From Echinostoma caproni (Eukaryota > Platyhelminthes > Trematoda > Plagiorchiida > Echinostomatidae), in NCBI GenBank assembly GCA_900618425.1, contig UZAN01039641.1, forward strand, positions 33,944-97,943: DNA of 64,000 nt, in the 5' to 3' direction. Position 1 is the first letter of the stretch. The number at the start of each line of letters is the position of its first letter. Both the position numbers and the translations under genes were made by a program. Below, in pieces: positions 11,995 through 25,694 of the stretch. The notes under the pieces are model-generated. The model did not search any database, was not told the origin of the DNA, and saw nothing but the letters and a program-made list of their open reading frames with translations.

Positions 11995-14900
11995 TGTTAA
12001 ACCTCTTGCTCACCAAAATATGCAATTGTTACCAAGGTGTCTAACTACTGCATTTAGCAATCAGCCAATGGTGTGTTTGCTTCAACAGGGAAATCATGTG
12101 CACGCACCAGAAAGCTATCTAAGTTTGTAATTACATTTCGACTAAAACATTTCGTCCTACTGATCTCCTTCATAGCTTTACCTAAACGTGCTTTCAGATG
12201 TCTCTTGTTCATTTGAATTTCGCTTTACCGGAGGGTAATTGAAAGTGTACAAATGGTAATGATTGACGTCTACGACCCGGTGTGACTGGTGGATAGCAAA
12301 ATTAGTAGGTGAATACTGTTAAGCCGTACATGAATGGCAAAAACATGTGGGCAGGTTACACTCACAGGAAGAACCGTCTCTGATCAGCTGACTGGCACAG
12401 CGCCTGTGTCATGCTTGACGTAATGAAACAATGTTTTCCGCACTGAAGCAATGCAGCCTGCAAGGGAAGGCTAAACCGGTAATCAAAATGTTTTGTGCAT
12501 ACAAGAACGAACTAGATCGTACGGAACAAGAAAACATTCGTCCAGATTGTAACGTAGTTCATTTTGTCCCCACTGTGGCTGACAGTGTCTTAAGTACCTA
12601 GGGTCATATTTAGCATTCAAGGACGAAGTGGTAATTAGGGTCAATGATAAGCTAAATTCAATGTACGAGAGATACTTTCTGAAAATATAACTACCACATT
12701 GCCTCCAAAGTATCGTTCCTCTGTTTCCTATGTTCCGTGATTGAACATAACGTTTCTAGTTCATTTCTCGCATAAAACCAGATGTACTTGCAAATGGAAA
12801 TTTGAACGTTTCCTAGGCTTACACATATAATGGTAAAATTTGTCTGTAACTGGAATGGAAAAATGCGCAAACTACGTTTTTAGAGGTTAACATCTCACGT
12901 GCAAATTATAATTTTCTTGATTTTCTGACAAAGAACTTCCTTAGAACGAAGTTTTTCACCTTCGTTTTCTCTTTTCCTTGCTTGCATAAATACATTCCAC
13001 ACGTAAGCGTGAACTGGTTATTTTGTATTCATAGTATGATCCTTGCTTTCACAGGGTGGGTAGCAAACCACTGAGCCTGCATTTTTATCTGATGGACAAA
13101 CCAAAAAACTGATATAGTAACCGGGGACTAGGCGAATGATTCGTTTCCATGTAAAAATGTGCATGGAGAACACAAAGATTGCACTATGGTAGAACTGTTA
13201 ACCGAATCCCCGATAGGATTTCTTGCTTTCGCAACGGAAACAAAACCGTCATGTGCATCGGCACATAGAGTGCAGTTGTATTAGCGGTTTTGGGTAAATC
13301 AATGAAAATCCTGGAGCCAAAATAAGTGGAATATAGAACAGTTGGTGATAAATTCTCGGACACATGTCCCTCAAACTGGTTTTAGTTTAAGTGTTTCACA
13401 TGTTTGAAACAATCGTGCTAACTTTATGTGACTCATGTTCTAACACATTGAAGAACTGTGCTGCACCTTTTATTTAGTCTTCGTTGTAAAATCAATGGAC
13501 AATTGTACAAATGAGTGTGGGATGTCTATTATGATCAGTACTGATTCTAGTCTTGCACCAACTATGATATATTACTGTCAGTAATCGGACTATGTTGAAA
13601 TCTACAAAGTTCATAAATGCCATGCATTGAAACAACATGCCACAATACGTTGCATGCTCAGGAAGAAATTCGCGAATAAAAATCAGTTTAACTGTTGAAA
13701 CACTCGGGGAAACTTCACATTACTTAGTTCTCTCGCCACGCATCCTAAAAAGGAGAAACTCTGAAATGAATAACTTTTGGTAGGTTTCAGTGAATGGTCG
13801 CATCAGATGAAATGAAGATCGTGCTAACAGGTTGAAGGTAATGTGGTGAAATCAAAGATTAAAACCTCAGACATAAAATTTAGATGCTTACGTTGATAGT
13901 CTTTGTGTGAGAAACTAGAATTTATCTTGCAGATAAACGCAAAGTTTTGTCCGTAATTCCAGGTCTGCCCAACTTAGATCCTTATACATTCGGTGCGTGT
14001 TTATCAATTACTTTACTGGTACTGTTTCTTTTCGGTTTAGTTGTTGAACAGCACACCACTTGCACATCACTCGGGCATCTTATCCGCGGCCCGCCTACGA
14101 GTAGTGAGTGGTAAGTTGTTTCAAATGCAAAACCCGAAAAAAGCAATTACATTCGAATTTAACCTGGATGAAGCAAAACACGATGTTTTTTGCTTCTAGA
14201 ATAACTGATTTCAATTAACCACAAAGTTCTGAAACACAATTAATTTGATGATGAGTAAAGACCTAGCTTAAGAAAACGGAGTCAAACATTTTAGATTTAA
14301 ATCAGACAAATTTAGCACAAATCGGATGTAATGGCTTGGAGAAAAAGATTCATGAGCTCAAGAAGAAAGAAGCGAACGTCCTTTCAAGAAAAAATATTGT
14401 GCCTGTTTTGTGGCGTGGTCTAATGTTTTTCACTATGGGATCCCTAGAAGAAGAATGTTCACCGAAAAAAGAGTTTGAAAGTAAAATTTTAATGATATAG
14501 AAAAACTGACCGGGGGCCAGCTGAACGCTGGGATTAAACGTAGGCATCGGGTACTATCGTGAAAACCACCAAAATGAGAGGTAATGTGTGAAACGGAAAG
14601 GTCAACTTCAATTGATTTTGCAAAGGCACGCATTTATGCAATATCGCTGAAAGATAAATGAACGATCTAAAGCACCAAAGGCAAATGGATTAGAATGTAG
14701 TCTATGCTAAATATTTGAGAGGTGCGGAGGATATAGAGCAGGATTTCACCTAATCCATTGAATTTGCAGGTGCCTCAATGATTACAGAGTTCCGGTTCGA
14801 CTCCATAGATTACAAGATAATGCAGCAATCGATTCCTCTCCGGGGGACTGGAAAGCCAAAATCGATGTCTAAAAATTGCTTTGGACACCATTAGATCTAA

Positions 14901-16470
14901 CGTTTCTGTCAAAATCTAAAGCTTCATACTGCAAACAACTACAGTGATTTCAGAAAACAAAACTGAAAGGAATTTCGGGTGTCTACTGGTGCATTGTGCT
15001 CGGAAAGAAGGTCTGAATTGATATAAATGAACGTATTGTTAATGGGTAGAACTGATGATTGCTACAGTGGGTTTGAAGGCTACAGTTGTGGTTTTGTCTG
15101 AAACGTAGGTGACACAAGGTGATCGTTTAAAACGTCCAGTCTTAACCGGTTAACAGTCTGTGCAAGGCAAAGGCCTGTAGATACCGGGGATCTGAGTACG
15201 CCGAAATAGAACCAACACATATTTTTGGCTTTGGAGAGATTACCTATGTACTCACGAGAAGGATGCATTTTCGAGGATCCGAAAGTGTCTGATAAATTGG
15301 TGGTGCGTTACAGAAATCTACAGTTGTTTATCTTTAAAGGGATTCCCATTAAAGCTTAGCAACAATATGTACAGAACTTTCACATACTGTTGGTACTCGA
15401 CCTAGCCATTGAAACTTTGTAGGCTAATAACTGATTTGCAACTTACCACCCGTTATATCCTTTAGGAAATCACGTGGTCACGGTCAATGTCTGCGGAATC
15501 GTACTCGACAAGAAAACACTGGGAAAAGGTGCATGCATAAAAGTTAAGAATTAAGACGGCCGAAGTCGTACTGCGGTTTATAGGATGCTACAATAACAGC
15601 GTACTAAGGTCAGAGGAAGTGTTTAGGCCTGCTTCCTAGAGAGACGTTTACTTAACGGGACCCCAAAGTAAATGAACGATAATCCAATTGTTGCAGGTGA
15701 TCAATATGAAGAAGATTAGGGTGTGAAAATAGGGCCTGCCACGTTGTTAAAACAACGAGGAGATAAGGAGTCTGGGTTCAGTAAATGAGGGACGGAAATA
15801 AGTCTTTAGCGACTGAATGAGAACTTAAACTGTAGTATTAGATCAAACTGATTGCGCCATAGAAGTGCTTAAGTTACTTTCTGTCAAACGAGGTACTCTG
15901 ATAACAGGTATAAACCGTTATTCTAGGTGATGCAACATCATTAGAAGGAGGTAGGAAAAACATTCTTGCGGTGTGTACATGATACTTATGTAACCAAAGC
16001 GGGACCAGACAATGCTGCTGAGTAGATGGAGATTGATCAGTGGGTAAGGTCATCAGTAGACTAAGCGCCAATAAATACGTTGGCCCCGATGGCGTCCAGG
16101 AAAATCCTGTTAGTTTATACTAAGACCTTAAAACTGAAACGTTTGCGAAAGAGTGTGATGCTGCAGCTGTTGTGACCAAATAAAAATAAGGATCCAGGAA
16201 TAAAAAGCCTTATGCAAGTAAGTCAAAAGAACACTTGGGACAAAATTACACCAAAATTCCCATCAGTTTTGTTTCAACGCAATGTAACGTGTGTTCACGG
16301 AGGGTAAGGTTTTGTCTAAGTGGACGTTTCCAAATTCAACTCAACCAAGCTGACTGAGGATAATACCACTGGACTTAATTACCTGGAAGTTAATAAATCT
16401 TTCAACTAAGTACACAACTGCTTCCTTTGGGACACTACAGAGGTTTTCAGCACAACATGTTGGGCTTCCT
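11995..16470. other. No gene recognised
   Basis: Only short, unrelated open frames. An isolated perfect B-box-like word (GGTTCGACTCC, near 14794) has no A box or tRNA fold around it. Confidence 0.55.
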
Positions 16471-16479
16471 GATCGGGAA

Positions 16480-16790
16480 AACACTTATTAAATTTCGTCC
16501 TGTACACAGTAAATGGAGCTTGGGCAAAAAAGCTGGGAAGCGTTGGGCAGCTTTGTGACCTAGTTGGGTCATTTCAGCAGGGCTGATAGGTCGGCCCAAC
16601 TTAAGATCAACCCCGGACCGAACAGGCAGAAAGTAAGCATATTATTCACTCAAAAACCAACCAGCTAATCAGACCATTTTTCGTTCTCGTTATACAGGGA
16701 TCGCAAAACAGATGTTTGCAAACTTGCTACGCCAACACATTGTGTTCATCTCATCACTAGCCGCGGTTGAATACATTCTAAATGTGTGTT
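16480..16790 (-). repeat. Degenerate SINE copy within a local duplication
   Basis: Compared with 17450-17790 at an offset of about 977 bp, many words recur in order: AAAGCTGGGAAGC against AAAGCTCGGAAGC, CTAGTTGGGTC against CTGGTTGGGTC, GCAGAAAG against GCAGAACG, AATCAGACCATTTTT against GATCAGACCGTTTTT, and CATCACTAGCC against CAGCACTAGCC. The match continues beyond the SINE head, so the duplicated unit is larger than the SINE. The hammerhead core here is destroyed (CTGAAAT in place of CTGATGA). Confidence 0.6.
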
Positions 16791-17486
16791 TTTTGCACGA
16801 TAGAACGTTCCTTGTCCGGACTGAAGAAGGAAACACCACGGTGGAAACGGTTCCCAAGAAGGTACCGCAAATTTCAGTTACTTAGTTATCTTAGTTATCT
16901 TGCTCTACACGAACGATTAAAGAGAGTACCGTTCGTCGTTTAAATTTGTGTTCGCGAATGAAGGTTGATGAATTCAGTTTGTGATAGAGCAGAACATAAT
17001 TGAATTTCGATAAAACCCAAAAGAGCACATCTTGATTTCGGAGAAAATACAATGCCCCAAAACCCTAATCCTCTAACCAAAGAGTATATATCACGTGGGA
17101 TAAATCAACTCACAGCAAGTTGAGTTTAAACTTACTGGAAAAGGTGACAATCAACCAGTGGATCATTCTCCCGATCTGAACATTGAAGCCGTTTCCCGTT
17201 GTTAAGTTCTCCCCTTCCCAAGAGAGAATTGCCATCAGTAAGATCTCCTACCTGCACAAAGAGTTATTCTTTTCTTGCTTTTTCCCTCGATAACTAAGCT
17301 CAGATAACAAATAATCACAGTGGTGGAGGTCAACACGTGTACTTGATGCCGCAGTTGGGATCAAATATGGTTTAATTCAAAATAATCTGCGCAATCTGGA
17401 TGAAACCGGACTAACAAAGGCCTTTTCCATTCTTCAATATATATCCATTTCAAATGATGATTCGCCGTGTATATAGCAAATGAAGC

Positions 17487-17505
17487 GTGAACTGANGTGA
17501 ACTGA
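17487..17505. other. Single N between two copies of GTGAACTGA
   Basis: GTGAACTGA is at 17487-17495 and again at 17497-17505, with one N between. The sister SINE copy at 25.8 kb has the word only once in the same context, so the duplication is an assembly join and not biology. Confidence 0.88.
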
Positions 17506-17516
17506 AAAGCTCGGAA

Positions 17517-17561
17517 GCACTGGACAGCTGGTTCGACCTGGTTGGGTCTCATCAACAGTGC
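17517..17561 (-). ncRNA. Hammerhead ribozyme, two core changes
   Basis: Minus strand: stem I GCACTG/CAGTGC is a perfect 6 bp, and stem II GACC/GGTC has loop CAACCA. The first core strand reads TTGATGA instead of CTGATGA (conserved C3 lost), and the second reads GAAC instead of GAAA. The cleavage triplet GTC is present just before the 3' strand of stem I. Loss of C3 should inactivate it. Confidence 0.7.
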
Positions 17562-17817
17562 GAATCCATCGACCCGACTGGGGATCGAACCCGAGATTTC
17601 ATATGCAGAACGCAAGCGTGCTACACACGACGCCACCGGGCGGCTGATCAGACCGTTTTTTATTTTCTATTTACACGATATAGCACAACCAATCTTTGAG
17701 AGTTTGTTGCGGGCCACGGACCCTGCTCAACTCAGCACTAGCCTTCAGGGTTATGATTCGGTTAGAAACATTCACAACCTGACTAACTATTTCATGTGGT
17801 AATGGAGGATTTGGTTA

Positions 17818-17888
17818 AATTTCAAATGACAATTCGTCGTGTATATAGCAAATGAAGCGTCAACTGAAAAGCTCGGAAGCACTGGACA
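17818..17888 (-). mobile_element. SINE 3' fragment starting at the ribozyme cleavage site
   Basis: On the minus strand it runs TGTCCAGTGC through the SINE tail (CGCTTCATTTGCTATATACACG and on), closely matching the copies at 17.5 and 25.8 kb. Similarity stops only four bases 5' of the predicted hammerhead cleavage point (between 17885 and 17884). It lies about 170 bp from the fuller copy at 17.45-17.65 kb, in the same orientation. Confidence 0.75.
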
Positions 17889-17889
17889 T

Positions 17890-20800
17890 ATCCATTTAAA
17901 AGAAAATATGCGCTTGCATAGCTTAAATGCAAAGATTCGAAGTCAGCAGGCTCCTGGTCGATTTATTATAAGGGAGTTGTGAGGATCGAATAAGTAGTGT
18001 GATGAATTTCGTCTTTAAACGCAGAGCATATATCATGGGCATCTTAAAAATGGTGCGTGCTAAAAAACCAGTACAATTAGGACCAAAACAAAAGAGGGAC
18101 TAATTCTGGTTCTTAGAAGTAGAATGCATGCGCAGTTTACACTGGGCTCGTTTGCAACTGATCTGTTCATTCTCCCTCATCTGCAGGTTGCAGAATCAGT
18201 TGGACTGTTAAATTCGCACGATCAATTCGTCCCAACTTGATAGAAACAGCTGTTTATTGTCTCATGACCGTTTTGTTTATGTGGTCCTTGAGGTGTATAT
18301 ATACGATGGGGATAGTTGTCCTACAGTTTTAGCAATCAGTGATTCACATTCGCAAGATCCATACATTGAGTACCTCTAACCTGAGAATATTCAAATTCTT
18401 TAGAGACAGGATATTACTGGAAGCTATGAGCAGAAGGCTTAGCACGGAAGTTACATGACCTAACAGAAAATGGTCCGTTTTTCTGGCTTTACCGAATTAT
18501 CAATCGATATCTTGTCACTGCTAGTCACTGCATACATGGGACAGACGTTTGCACAAAAGGAACACATCTGTTGGCAATTATTGGAAATCGGTTCTTGCTG
18601 CTCGGGTGAACTGAATTCCATTTCTCCCGTATGCCTAGCTTAGCAACTTTAGCAAAACGTTCATCACCAGTGGAGATGACATCGTCGGTGCGAGTGGATT
18701 ACATCTTTTCCCCTACTCTGTTCCTAAAATTAAGCCTTAGTTTCATTCGACAATATGTTTAACACCAAAATAATTCCGTTCCGTCTTGTGCTCTTTTAAT
18801 CACAACACAGAATATCCAATGGATACGGATCGGTGATGCTTGTTTTAGTAACTCAGTAAAATATTAAATTCCTTGACAAACCGAAACCACATTCATCATT
18901 ACATTTGTTGTATTCCATTTATAATCTAACACCAAGGAAAATGCCAGTACCTGGAATACAAAATATTTCCTTCTATTTCCTAAGCAGTCCTTTCCATTGT
19001 ATGAGAACTCTCCCAGCTCCTCCAGAAGGGTGAATGTGTATCATATAGTTTTTCTAATATCGTTGCATAAAGAAACTACAATGAAACTGCCTAGGTTCGT
19101 ACCAAGCCGGCATGTAAACATGACCTTTACCGAAGAAACTTTCCTTTCGAGTTTACTCGGCTGAGTCAAACAATAGTTTTCAATGTTTAACTGAGTTGTC
19201 TGCATAGAATACATAGGCACTGTTTGTGTTTTTTGGGTGTAGGTCTACCCGTTACTGCATGAGATTTGATCATTTGATCAAAGATAGTACATGTTCATTC
19301 GAGATCATGAAAGAGAATGGGCAAGTATAACGGGCTGCTAGGTGTTGTGGCTCTCCAAGGTACTCCCCTTTTGTAATTAGTTTCCTGTTGTTATGAATGC
19401 GTTTCGCTCGCCTGATGTAACTTACACCACTCTTGTGGAATCTTTGATTTCTACAACTTTTCAGGTGTTTCCACGAAAAACTGATCAACTTAATGGTACA
19501 CAATCAAGTTATATGCTGCCTTCTTGATGAAGATTATAGCCAGGATCTCTCGCGGGTAAGGTGTTTAAAGCACACAAGTACGACCTCACGTTACCAGTGG
19601 TGTTTGCATAATCATTGCATTGAGTATTTGATCTTTTATAAAATTCAATTGACCATTTACATATCCCATTTACAAAAACAATTCGTGCGGTAATGTGCCT
19701 ATCACCGGAACATCATCTTCGGCGATCGAAACGATGATAGGCTTGATTTGGTGTCCACTTTCCCATCTAAGTTGTAATGTAATTGCAAAAGTTTGATCAC
19801 AAGCCAACGTTGTATACCAAATGAAGACGTCATCGGAACACTTTAAGTCCAATGCAGAGTTTTACATTCGGGTATCTTACAGTTAAATAAACCTGTCAAA
19901 TATATCACTGATCGTCTATGCTTTCAATTCAGTAATTTCAATTTCAAGCATCTTCAATAGAATAACTGACTCTTGTAGGCACAGTATGATCACTCCAATA
20001 AGACCGCTGGCAGTGCTCCTGTTTTTTCCCCCACAATGTGACGACAAGTACCACAATCGCGTTCATTCTATTCAACTTCTCATCAGTATAAAACCGTGCA
20101 TTCTAAGCACAGACTCAGTCGATACCGTATTTATGAGACATGTGTCATCTTCTCTCTTTCTTGTCTCCTTGGTAGTGAATATGTCATCCACGATGAATGA
20201 TCTCCGTCAAACTACCAGTTCTCACTGTTCAATGTTCTATGTCTATCCTCTAAGAGTTAAAGCTACTCAAGCAATTGGTGCATTAGTTGGAAGCCACATT
20301 CAACCAAGTATTACTTGCACAAACTCTATCCATAATCTGTATCGCACGAAAATAATCTGGAATACAGAATCTGTTATCATCATTCTAGACCAACAAAAGC
20401 GGTTAGAGGTAGGGAACTACATAAAATGAGTTAATTATGGATAACCAATCGATTCCTATAGCGAATTGCATTTTCCTTTGGTGTTCATAGGCTCGGCTTG
20501 ATTAACACTCACATTACAAATTTATCATTGAATAGGTTCTTCAAATACTATGGGATGAAAAGCCCTTTTTTAGTTTCATAGATTCTGAAACTCATTGCGT
20601 TGGTTGAACATGAATAATCCCATTACTTTGGCCTTGTAAAATAGATAATTTCACATGGGATGAAACTTCCTCTTTTAAATTATAAATCGTGACACAAACC
20701 GATATTGGGAAGTTTGACCTTTTCGAAAAACAAAATTAGGTGGCACGAAGGTAGTATCACCCCAAAGGCTATGTCAATGCGTTGGAGGGTGACGCAAAAA

Positions 20801-23800
20801 ACTAGTTAGGTATGATTTTACTGAACTGCAAAAATACCTTTCAGTTTTATAGGGCTTCTGTTCTATATTTATTCACTCAAAGCGTGGTATCCTGACACCT
20901 TTTTGCGATTTTTCACTGACAACAACCCTGAATTTTGATATCATTTGGGAACGATCAGTGGCTCTTAAAAGTCTTAAATTATCCATACTTGTGTAGACTA
21001 GCATTAGGTGAACACTTGATCCATCAGAGTCGTCCAGATTTTGACGTTAAAAAACATTTGCCAAATCATTTAATAGCTGTATATATCGTGAGAAAAATAT
21101 TAATTACAAGGAAACCGAAACGTTCTCCATTGAAAAGGCCTAAAATGTTCGTATAAAGAAATGTGAACGAAAAGAACATGATGCTCTTCCTGCCGATATT
21201 CCGAACAATAGACTAAACGCGAATGAGCCAAAATTCTACTCGGTTTGCATCGGCGCTCCACCCTGTGAATCCTATTTCCAGCAGCCACAATAAAAACAGA
21301 TAGCCGAATAAAGCATGGAAACTGGGAATTTCGGTTTGTATGCAAATGTCAGTATAGAAAGTGTCATTTCACGTGTTTGCACTAAATTAGTTTTTCACAG
21401 AAATAGTGTTTCTAAGGGATTATCAGAAGAGTCAGGCTATATGTGAGATTTGGTCCGGATCGCCGTTTTGGTGATATTATCAACAAAAGCTTAACAGATA
21501 GTTTTGTGATCTTTATTAGCATGAATTGTTTTCGGAGCATGTATGTGCCCAAATGTTTTTTACTTGAAACAATCGTTTAAAAAGTATTCAAACTATACCC
21601 AGGGAAATTGTCAGCGTCTCGTGACGCTTGATCATTGGACGCTTTGACATATTTTGGACAATAGACCACTGAAACAGTGTTTCTGGGAAACAAAATTGTA
21701 TCAAAACCCTGATCACTGCTGTTTGATGTAATAGTACGTTTTTATTTTTATTCTATTATTTCATAACCGCTGGTCTTCACGTTTCACGTTTCGTCATGCA
21801 GTAGTTGACCCGGTTATCTAAACTCGTTTAGGGTGCGCCGTGACAAACGTTGACGTTTGCTGTGTGCTACGAATAACTTATAAAACTGAAATTACCCCTT
21901 AGTACCAAACATATTAAATTCTACATAAAAACGATTCATTTATAGAAAACAAAATGAGTGACGGTGAAAGGCGGTTCGAAATATGGCGGTGCAGTGATCG
22001 AAGATGAGTTAAAGCCAAAATCGTTTTGATCTGGACATATCTGGCCTGTGCTTCACAATCTTTTCCTCTTTAAAATATTCACCCTGGTTATCGTCATTGT
22101 CGAATTGTCTGTCACAGGTTTGTAAGCAATCGACACATAAAAAGTGACTGGCTGGTTGTGCATCCATCGCTTAGTGCAGTCGCATTATCTCTGATACGCA
22201 AACATATCTCAGACTGCACTTACGTACAATCAACCTGAGGCAAATGAATTGAGCCATCGTGGTGCGGAATTTCTTTCATTCGGATCAAAAGACTCGGTAT
22301 TTCGTGAAAATTAACATGTTGGATTAGATTCTACAATCTCCGCCCGAAAAGTACAATTAATGAGGAAGTAACCCCTTGAAACAAAGATAACTGAAGTAAA
22401 ATGAATAAAAAGAAAGAAGAAAGAAATCTTTCATCGTTCATTTTTACATAGATGGTACTGCAAATGCTGTTCATACTCTGATAAATGTCCTGGTATAAAG
22501 GTCCTCATTTCCACGAAAAATGAAAGTCACAAAAGTAGATTAATCACCGCCTATTATATCTATGAAATCCTTTTCGTCCAATCAAAAACAAATGCAATCA
22601 CCTCAGGTCTAAAAGTGAATCCTTGATACCTGAAATCAGAATTGGAGTTTACCGCTGCTTCTTCCGCTGATGCCGTATTAAGACATGGCTTCTTATTGCC
22701 CAAGCAACAATATCTGGTTCCAACGCGAAACATCCTTCAAGATATGCAAATAGTTTGCTAAGCTCCCTATTATCCTGAGTGATTGTTTGGAGGAAAAACA
22801 GTGGATTTAAAGCACATCGAGGTGGGATGCAGTTTTCAAAAATGGTACGCTTAGTTAAGTTTATTTTTTCTATTCACTTTTCAATAAGTTTCATTATTAA
22901 TTTATATTTCGCAAAATACGCAAAAAATATCGTTTTCAATCAAGGCACCAAGAAAATCGTCTTTCAGTGTCCCGTTAATGGTATATTCTGGATCCAAGGT
23001 TTTCGTCTTGCTTTTTCCATCCATTTCGTCAACCAGCACAGTGCTTAAAGACAAACAGTTTCAGAAAACACAGTAGGAAAGTAGAATTTATTTGATAGCA
23101 TTGCACAATTTACGCTCTGGACAATTTTTCCATACCCCAAAGACTAAATGCAGCATGTCAGATATTTCTTTTCCAAATTTTCAAATATGAGGTTAAAAAG
23201 AAATGACCTCAAAACGCGGCTTTTAGTTTGATTCGTTAATCATCTATATTTGCTGAAACTGTTTATCTCAAAGATCTTGAGTGTTTTAGCATATGCAAAG
23301 TAGGCGATGATTCAAAATAACCACTTCATTGACGAAAATTTCCCATATGAATAAGAGTTTGATGATTAGAAATATGCGGTTTCATGTATAGAACTCACAG
23401 CAGCCACCGGACATGAGGCTTCCGATTCACGAATGCTCGTTTATTTGCTCTGCTTTTCAAATTTGCCGCGGTAAAGACGTGATCACGAAATAGTATCAAT
23501 AGTAAACATCTACTGACATAAGTGTATTGCTCCAAGTTGTTTCAGTCCCCGGTACACTAAAACGTGATGGTTATCTTGGATAGACCAAAACTGCATCCAC
23601 GCCTCATTTCTTTCCGATATCACAGTGCTGCGATGCCTGTTGGGCGAACAATTTTGGATTCTCCTTTGTTGTTTCCCTTGAAATGATCGATATCAGAGAC
23701 ACACTTACCGACGGTTTCAACTTCCAGAACATAGAAAAACGGGTTGGGTAGAATTTGTCCGAGGTGTGAGGTGTTAGCTTACTGTATAGAAAATGTCGCA

Positions 23801-25690
23801 ATTGAAATATCTAATATCCTGACAGTTCTGGTATTTTGAATCATTCCATTTAGTTTTTTATCAGTCAACTTATCATAATCACTGTCTCTAAAAAGCACTT
23901 ACAGCAATAGACCATCGTTTTTAAATTTAGCTATAGTTGGTTCAGAGAACACAATCAGACTTGAAGAAAAATTTGGTTCTTTGCGAATTTAAGTATGAAT
24001 TCCTTCAGAGTTTGTGCACAATGTTTTCGTGTTGATTGCTTCACCGAATATGAAATTTGAGTCATTGATGCTGGGATAGCGAAATACAGATAGTTGTTAT
24101 TAATGTACAAGCTTTTGATTACGTATCGAATTTGAAATGTGTTCAGTTGTGTTTGGCAACTATTTGTTGTACGAGATTCGGACGCCCAGCAATCCAACGG
24201 GAATCAACTGATGAGGATGTATGTTTCGTGGTGATAAGAGGGTCAAAGGGTATACCAGATTTGCAGACTTTGAGTGATCCATATGTCCGAGGCACGTTAG
24301 TGTCAGGGGTTGATATTTTCTAAAAGAAGTACAACTGATGTGTAGCCTTGTCTATGACCTGCTTTGGTCTATGAATATTTCTATTATTCAGCTAATTCCC
24401 GGTGGTTCTGTGTTGTGCATTGCGTGTGAACCTTTTGTAACCAGTTACAAGTTACAAACACTTCTATACGTAATCATAAAGCGTATAAAAATGATAATAC
24501 CGTCTATTTAGTCAGGTTTACCTCATCATATTTGAAGATTGCTAAGTAGGTCGCACGGAGAACTCATGTTCTTATGATTCGAAGGTACAGTAACGCGCGC
24601 AAAAAGCAAGAACTTTAACGCTATAGATGGTTTCAAGATCGCGATTGGGTAAAACTTTGGTTCAGAAAATTATTGTCATGAAACTTGTAATTGTAATTGA
24701 TGTCTCAACTATTATTAATACATCTAATCATGGAAGGCAATATATTGGTGCAACCTTAACATCCCTTTTGGTGTTAGAGTCATGACATCGGGAGAGGATT
24801 GCAACTCACTTGTTTATTGGACTTGTTTGGCGCATTATGACATACCGCTTAGAACGTTCTGATGCAAGGCAAAATTCCTGGTGATACTTATCAGCAAAAT
24901 CAGTCAGGGATGCTCTACCTGAGTGTGTTCCTCCGGATGGGGATGAACGAATGGAATCACGAAATTTGAGCCGTACCAATGCTGTCCAAAGTCTCTTTGT
25001 GACACTGAAAGTAACGCTGCCGACTATGACCGATTTTAGTGTGAATTGGTAACGAACGGTTCGACAATGGGGACCTGTTTGATTTGTCCGCTTAAGCAAC
25101 GTGTTAATCCCGGTTGTAATCGCAAACACACATCCTAGTTGGATAAATCATTGCTCATTTGAAAGTTTTTAGATAAAACAATGAAGAAAAATGTTAACCG
25201 AGTTCGAAAGGAGTGAACGAACCATTTCTTCATGCCCTGATCAATTTAGATACAAAAATCGGTAGAATAGTATGAAAGAAAGCTTAAACCTAAAAGATTT
25301 ACTTCGCTTTTGCAAGGCGTTTCCAGAAATACTGTATGTTTTTTCTTGTAGATTTTGAAGACAGTTTGTTATTGGAGCCACGATAAAGCAAGGAATACCT
25401 AGGCAATGATTTAGTAAGCATTCAAACACAACCATGACATCATTCTATACAGTGTTCCCAGTATTGTTAACGTGTTATCAATATCTGCTATTCTATTTTT
25501 CTGTGATCTTTGATAATTCATGAAACGTTTCAAAACCAAGCAAATAAATGTAATTGATATCTTTTTACACAGAAAATATTCGATGGAAGTTACGTTTACT
25601 GTGCAGATATTTAAAAAAATCATTACATTTGAAATACAGATACCATAAGGCACACACGTAATTTCAACAAAAATCCCAGAGTTACGGCTA
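17890..25690. other. No gene recognised
   Basis: The longest frame (19986-20429, plus, 147 codons) has no recognisable domain, splice context or start context and is treated as chance. A weak local duplication of about 55 bp is visible at 20549 and 20657 (both start ATGGGATGAAA). Confidence 0.5.
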
Positions 25691-25694
25691 TTTA

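Larger units (their letters stand above)
17447..17650 (-). mobile_element. tRNA-derived SINE with hammerhead
   Basis: On the minus strand the head has an A-box-like TGGCGTCGTGT (17625-17635) and a perfect B box GGTTCGATCCC (17581-17591), correctly spaced for a tRNA-type Pol III promoter. It is followed by a hammerhead-like segment (17517-17561) and a tail ending near CATTTGAAA. From the B box through the tail it is nearly identical to the copy at 25.7 kb. A single N at 17496 sits in the tail. The element has no protein; it depends on LINE enzymes to move. Confidence 0.85.

Noticed and set aside
14785..14805. Perfect B box (GGTTCGACTCC) as a tRNA gene or SINE
   Set aside because: No A box, acceptor stem or family-like flank was found.
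19986..20429. 147-codon plus-strand frame
   Set aside because: No domain, no splice or start context, and composition like the surrounding non-coding DNA.
24200..24230. CTGATGA as a hammerhead core
   Set aside because: No GAAA strand, stem I or cleavage triplet at the right spacing. The same applies to CTGATGA at about 2238, 15050 and 56176.
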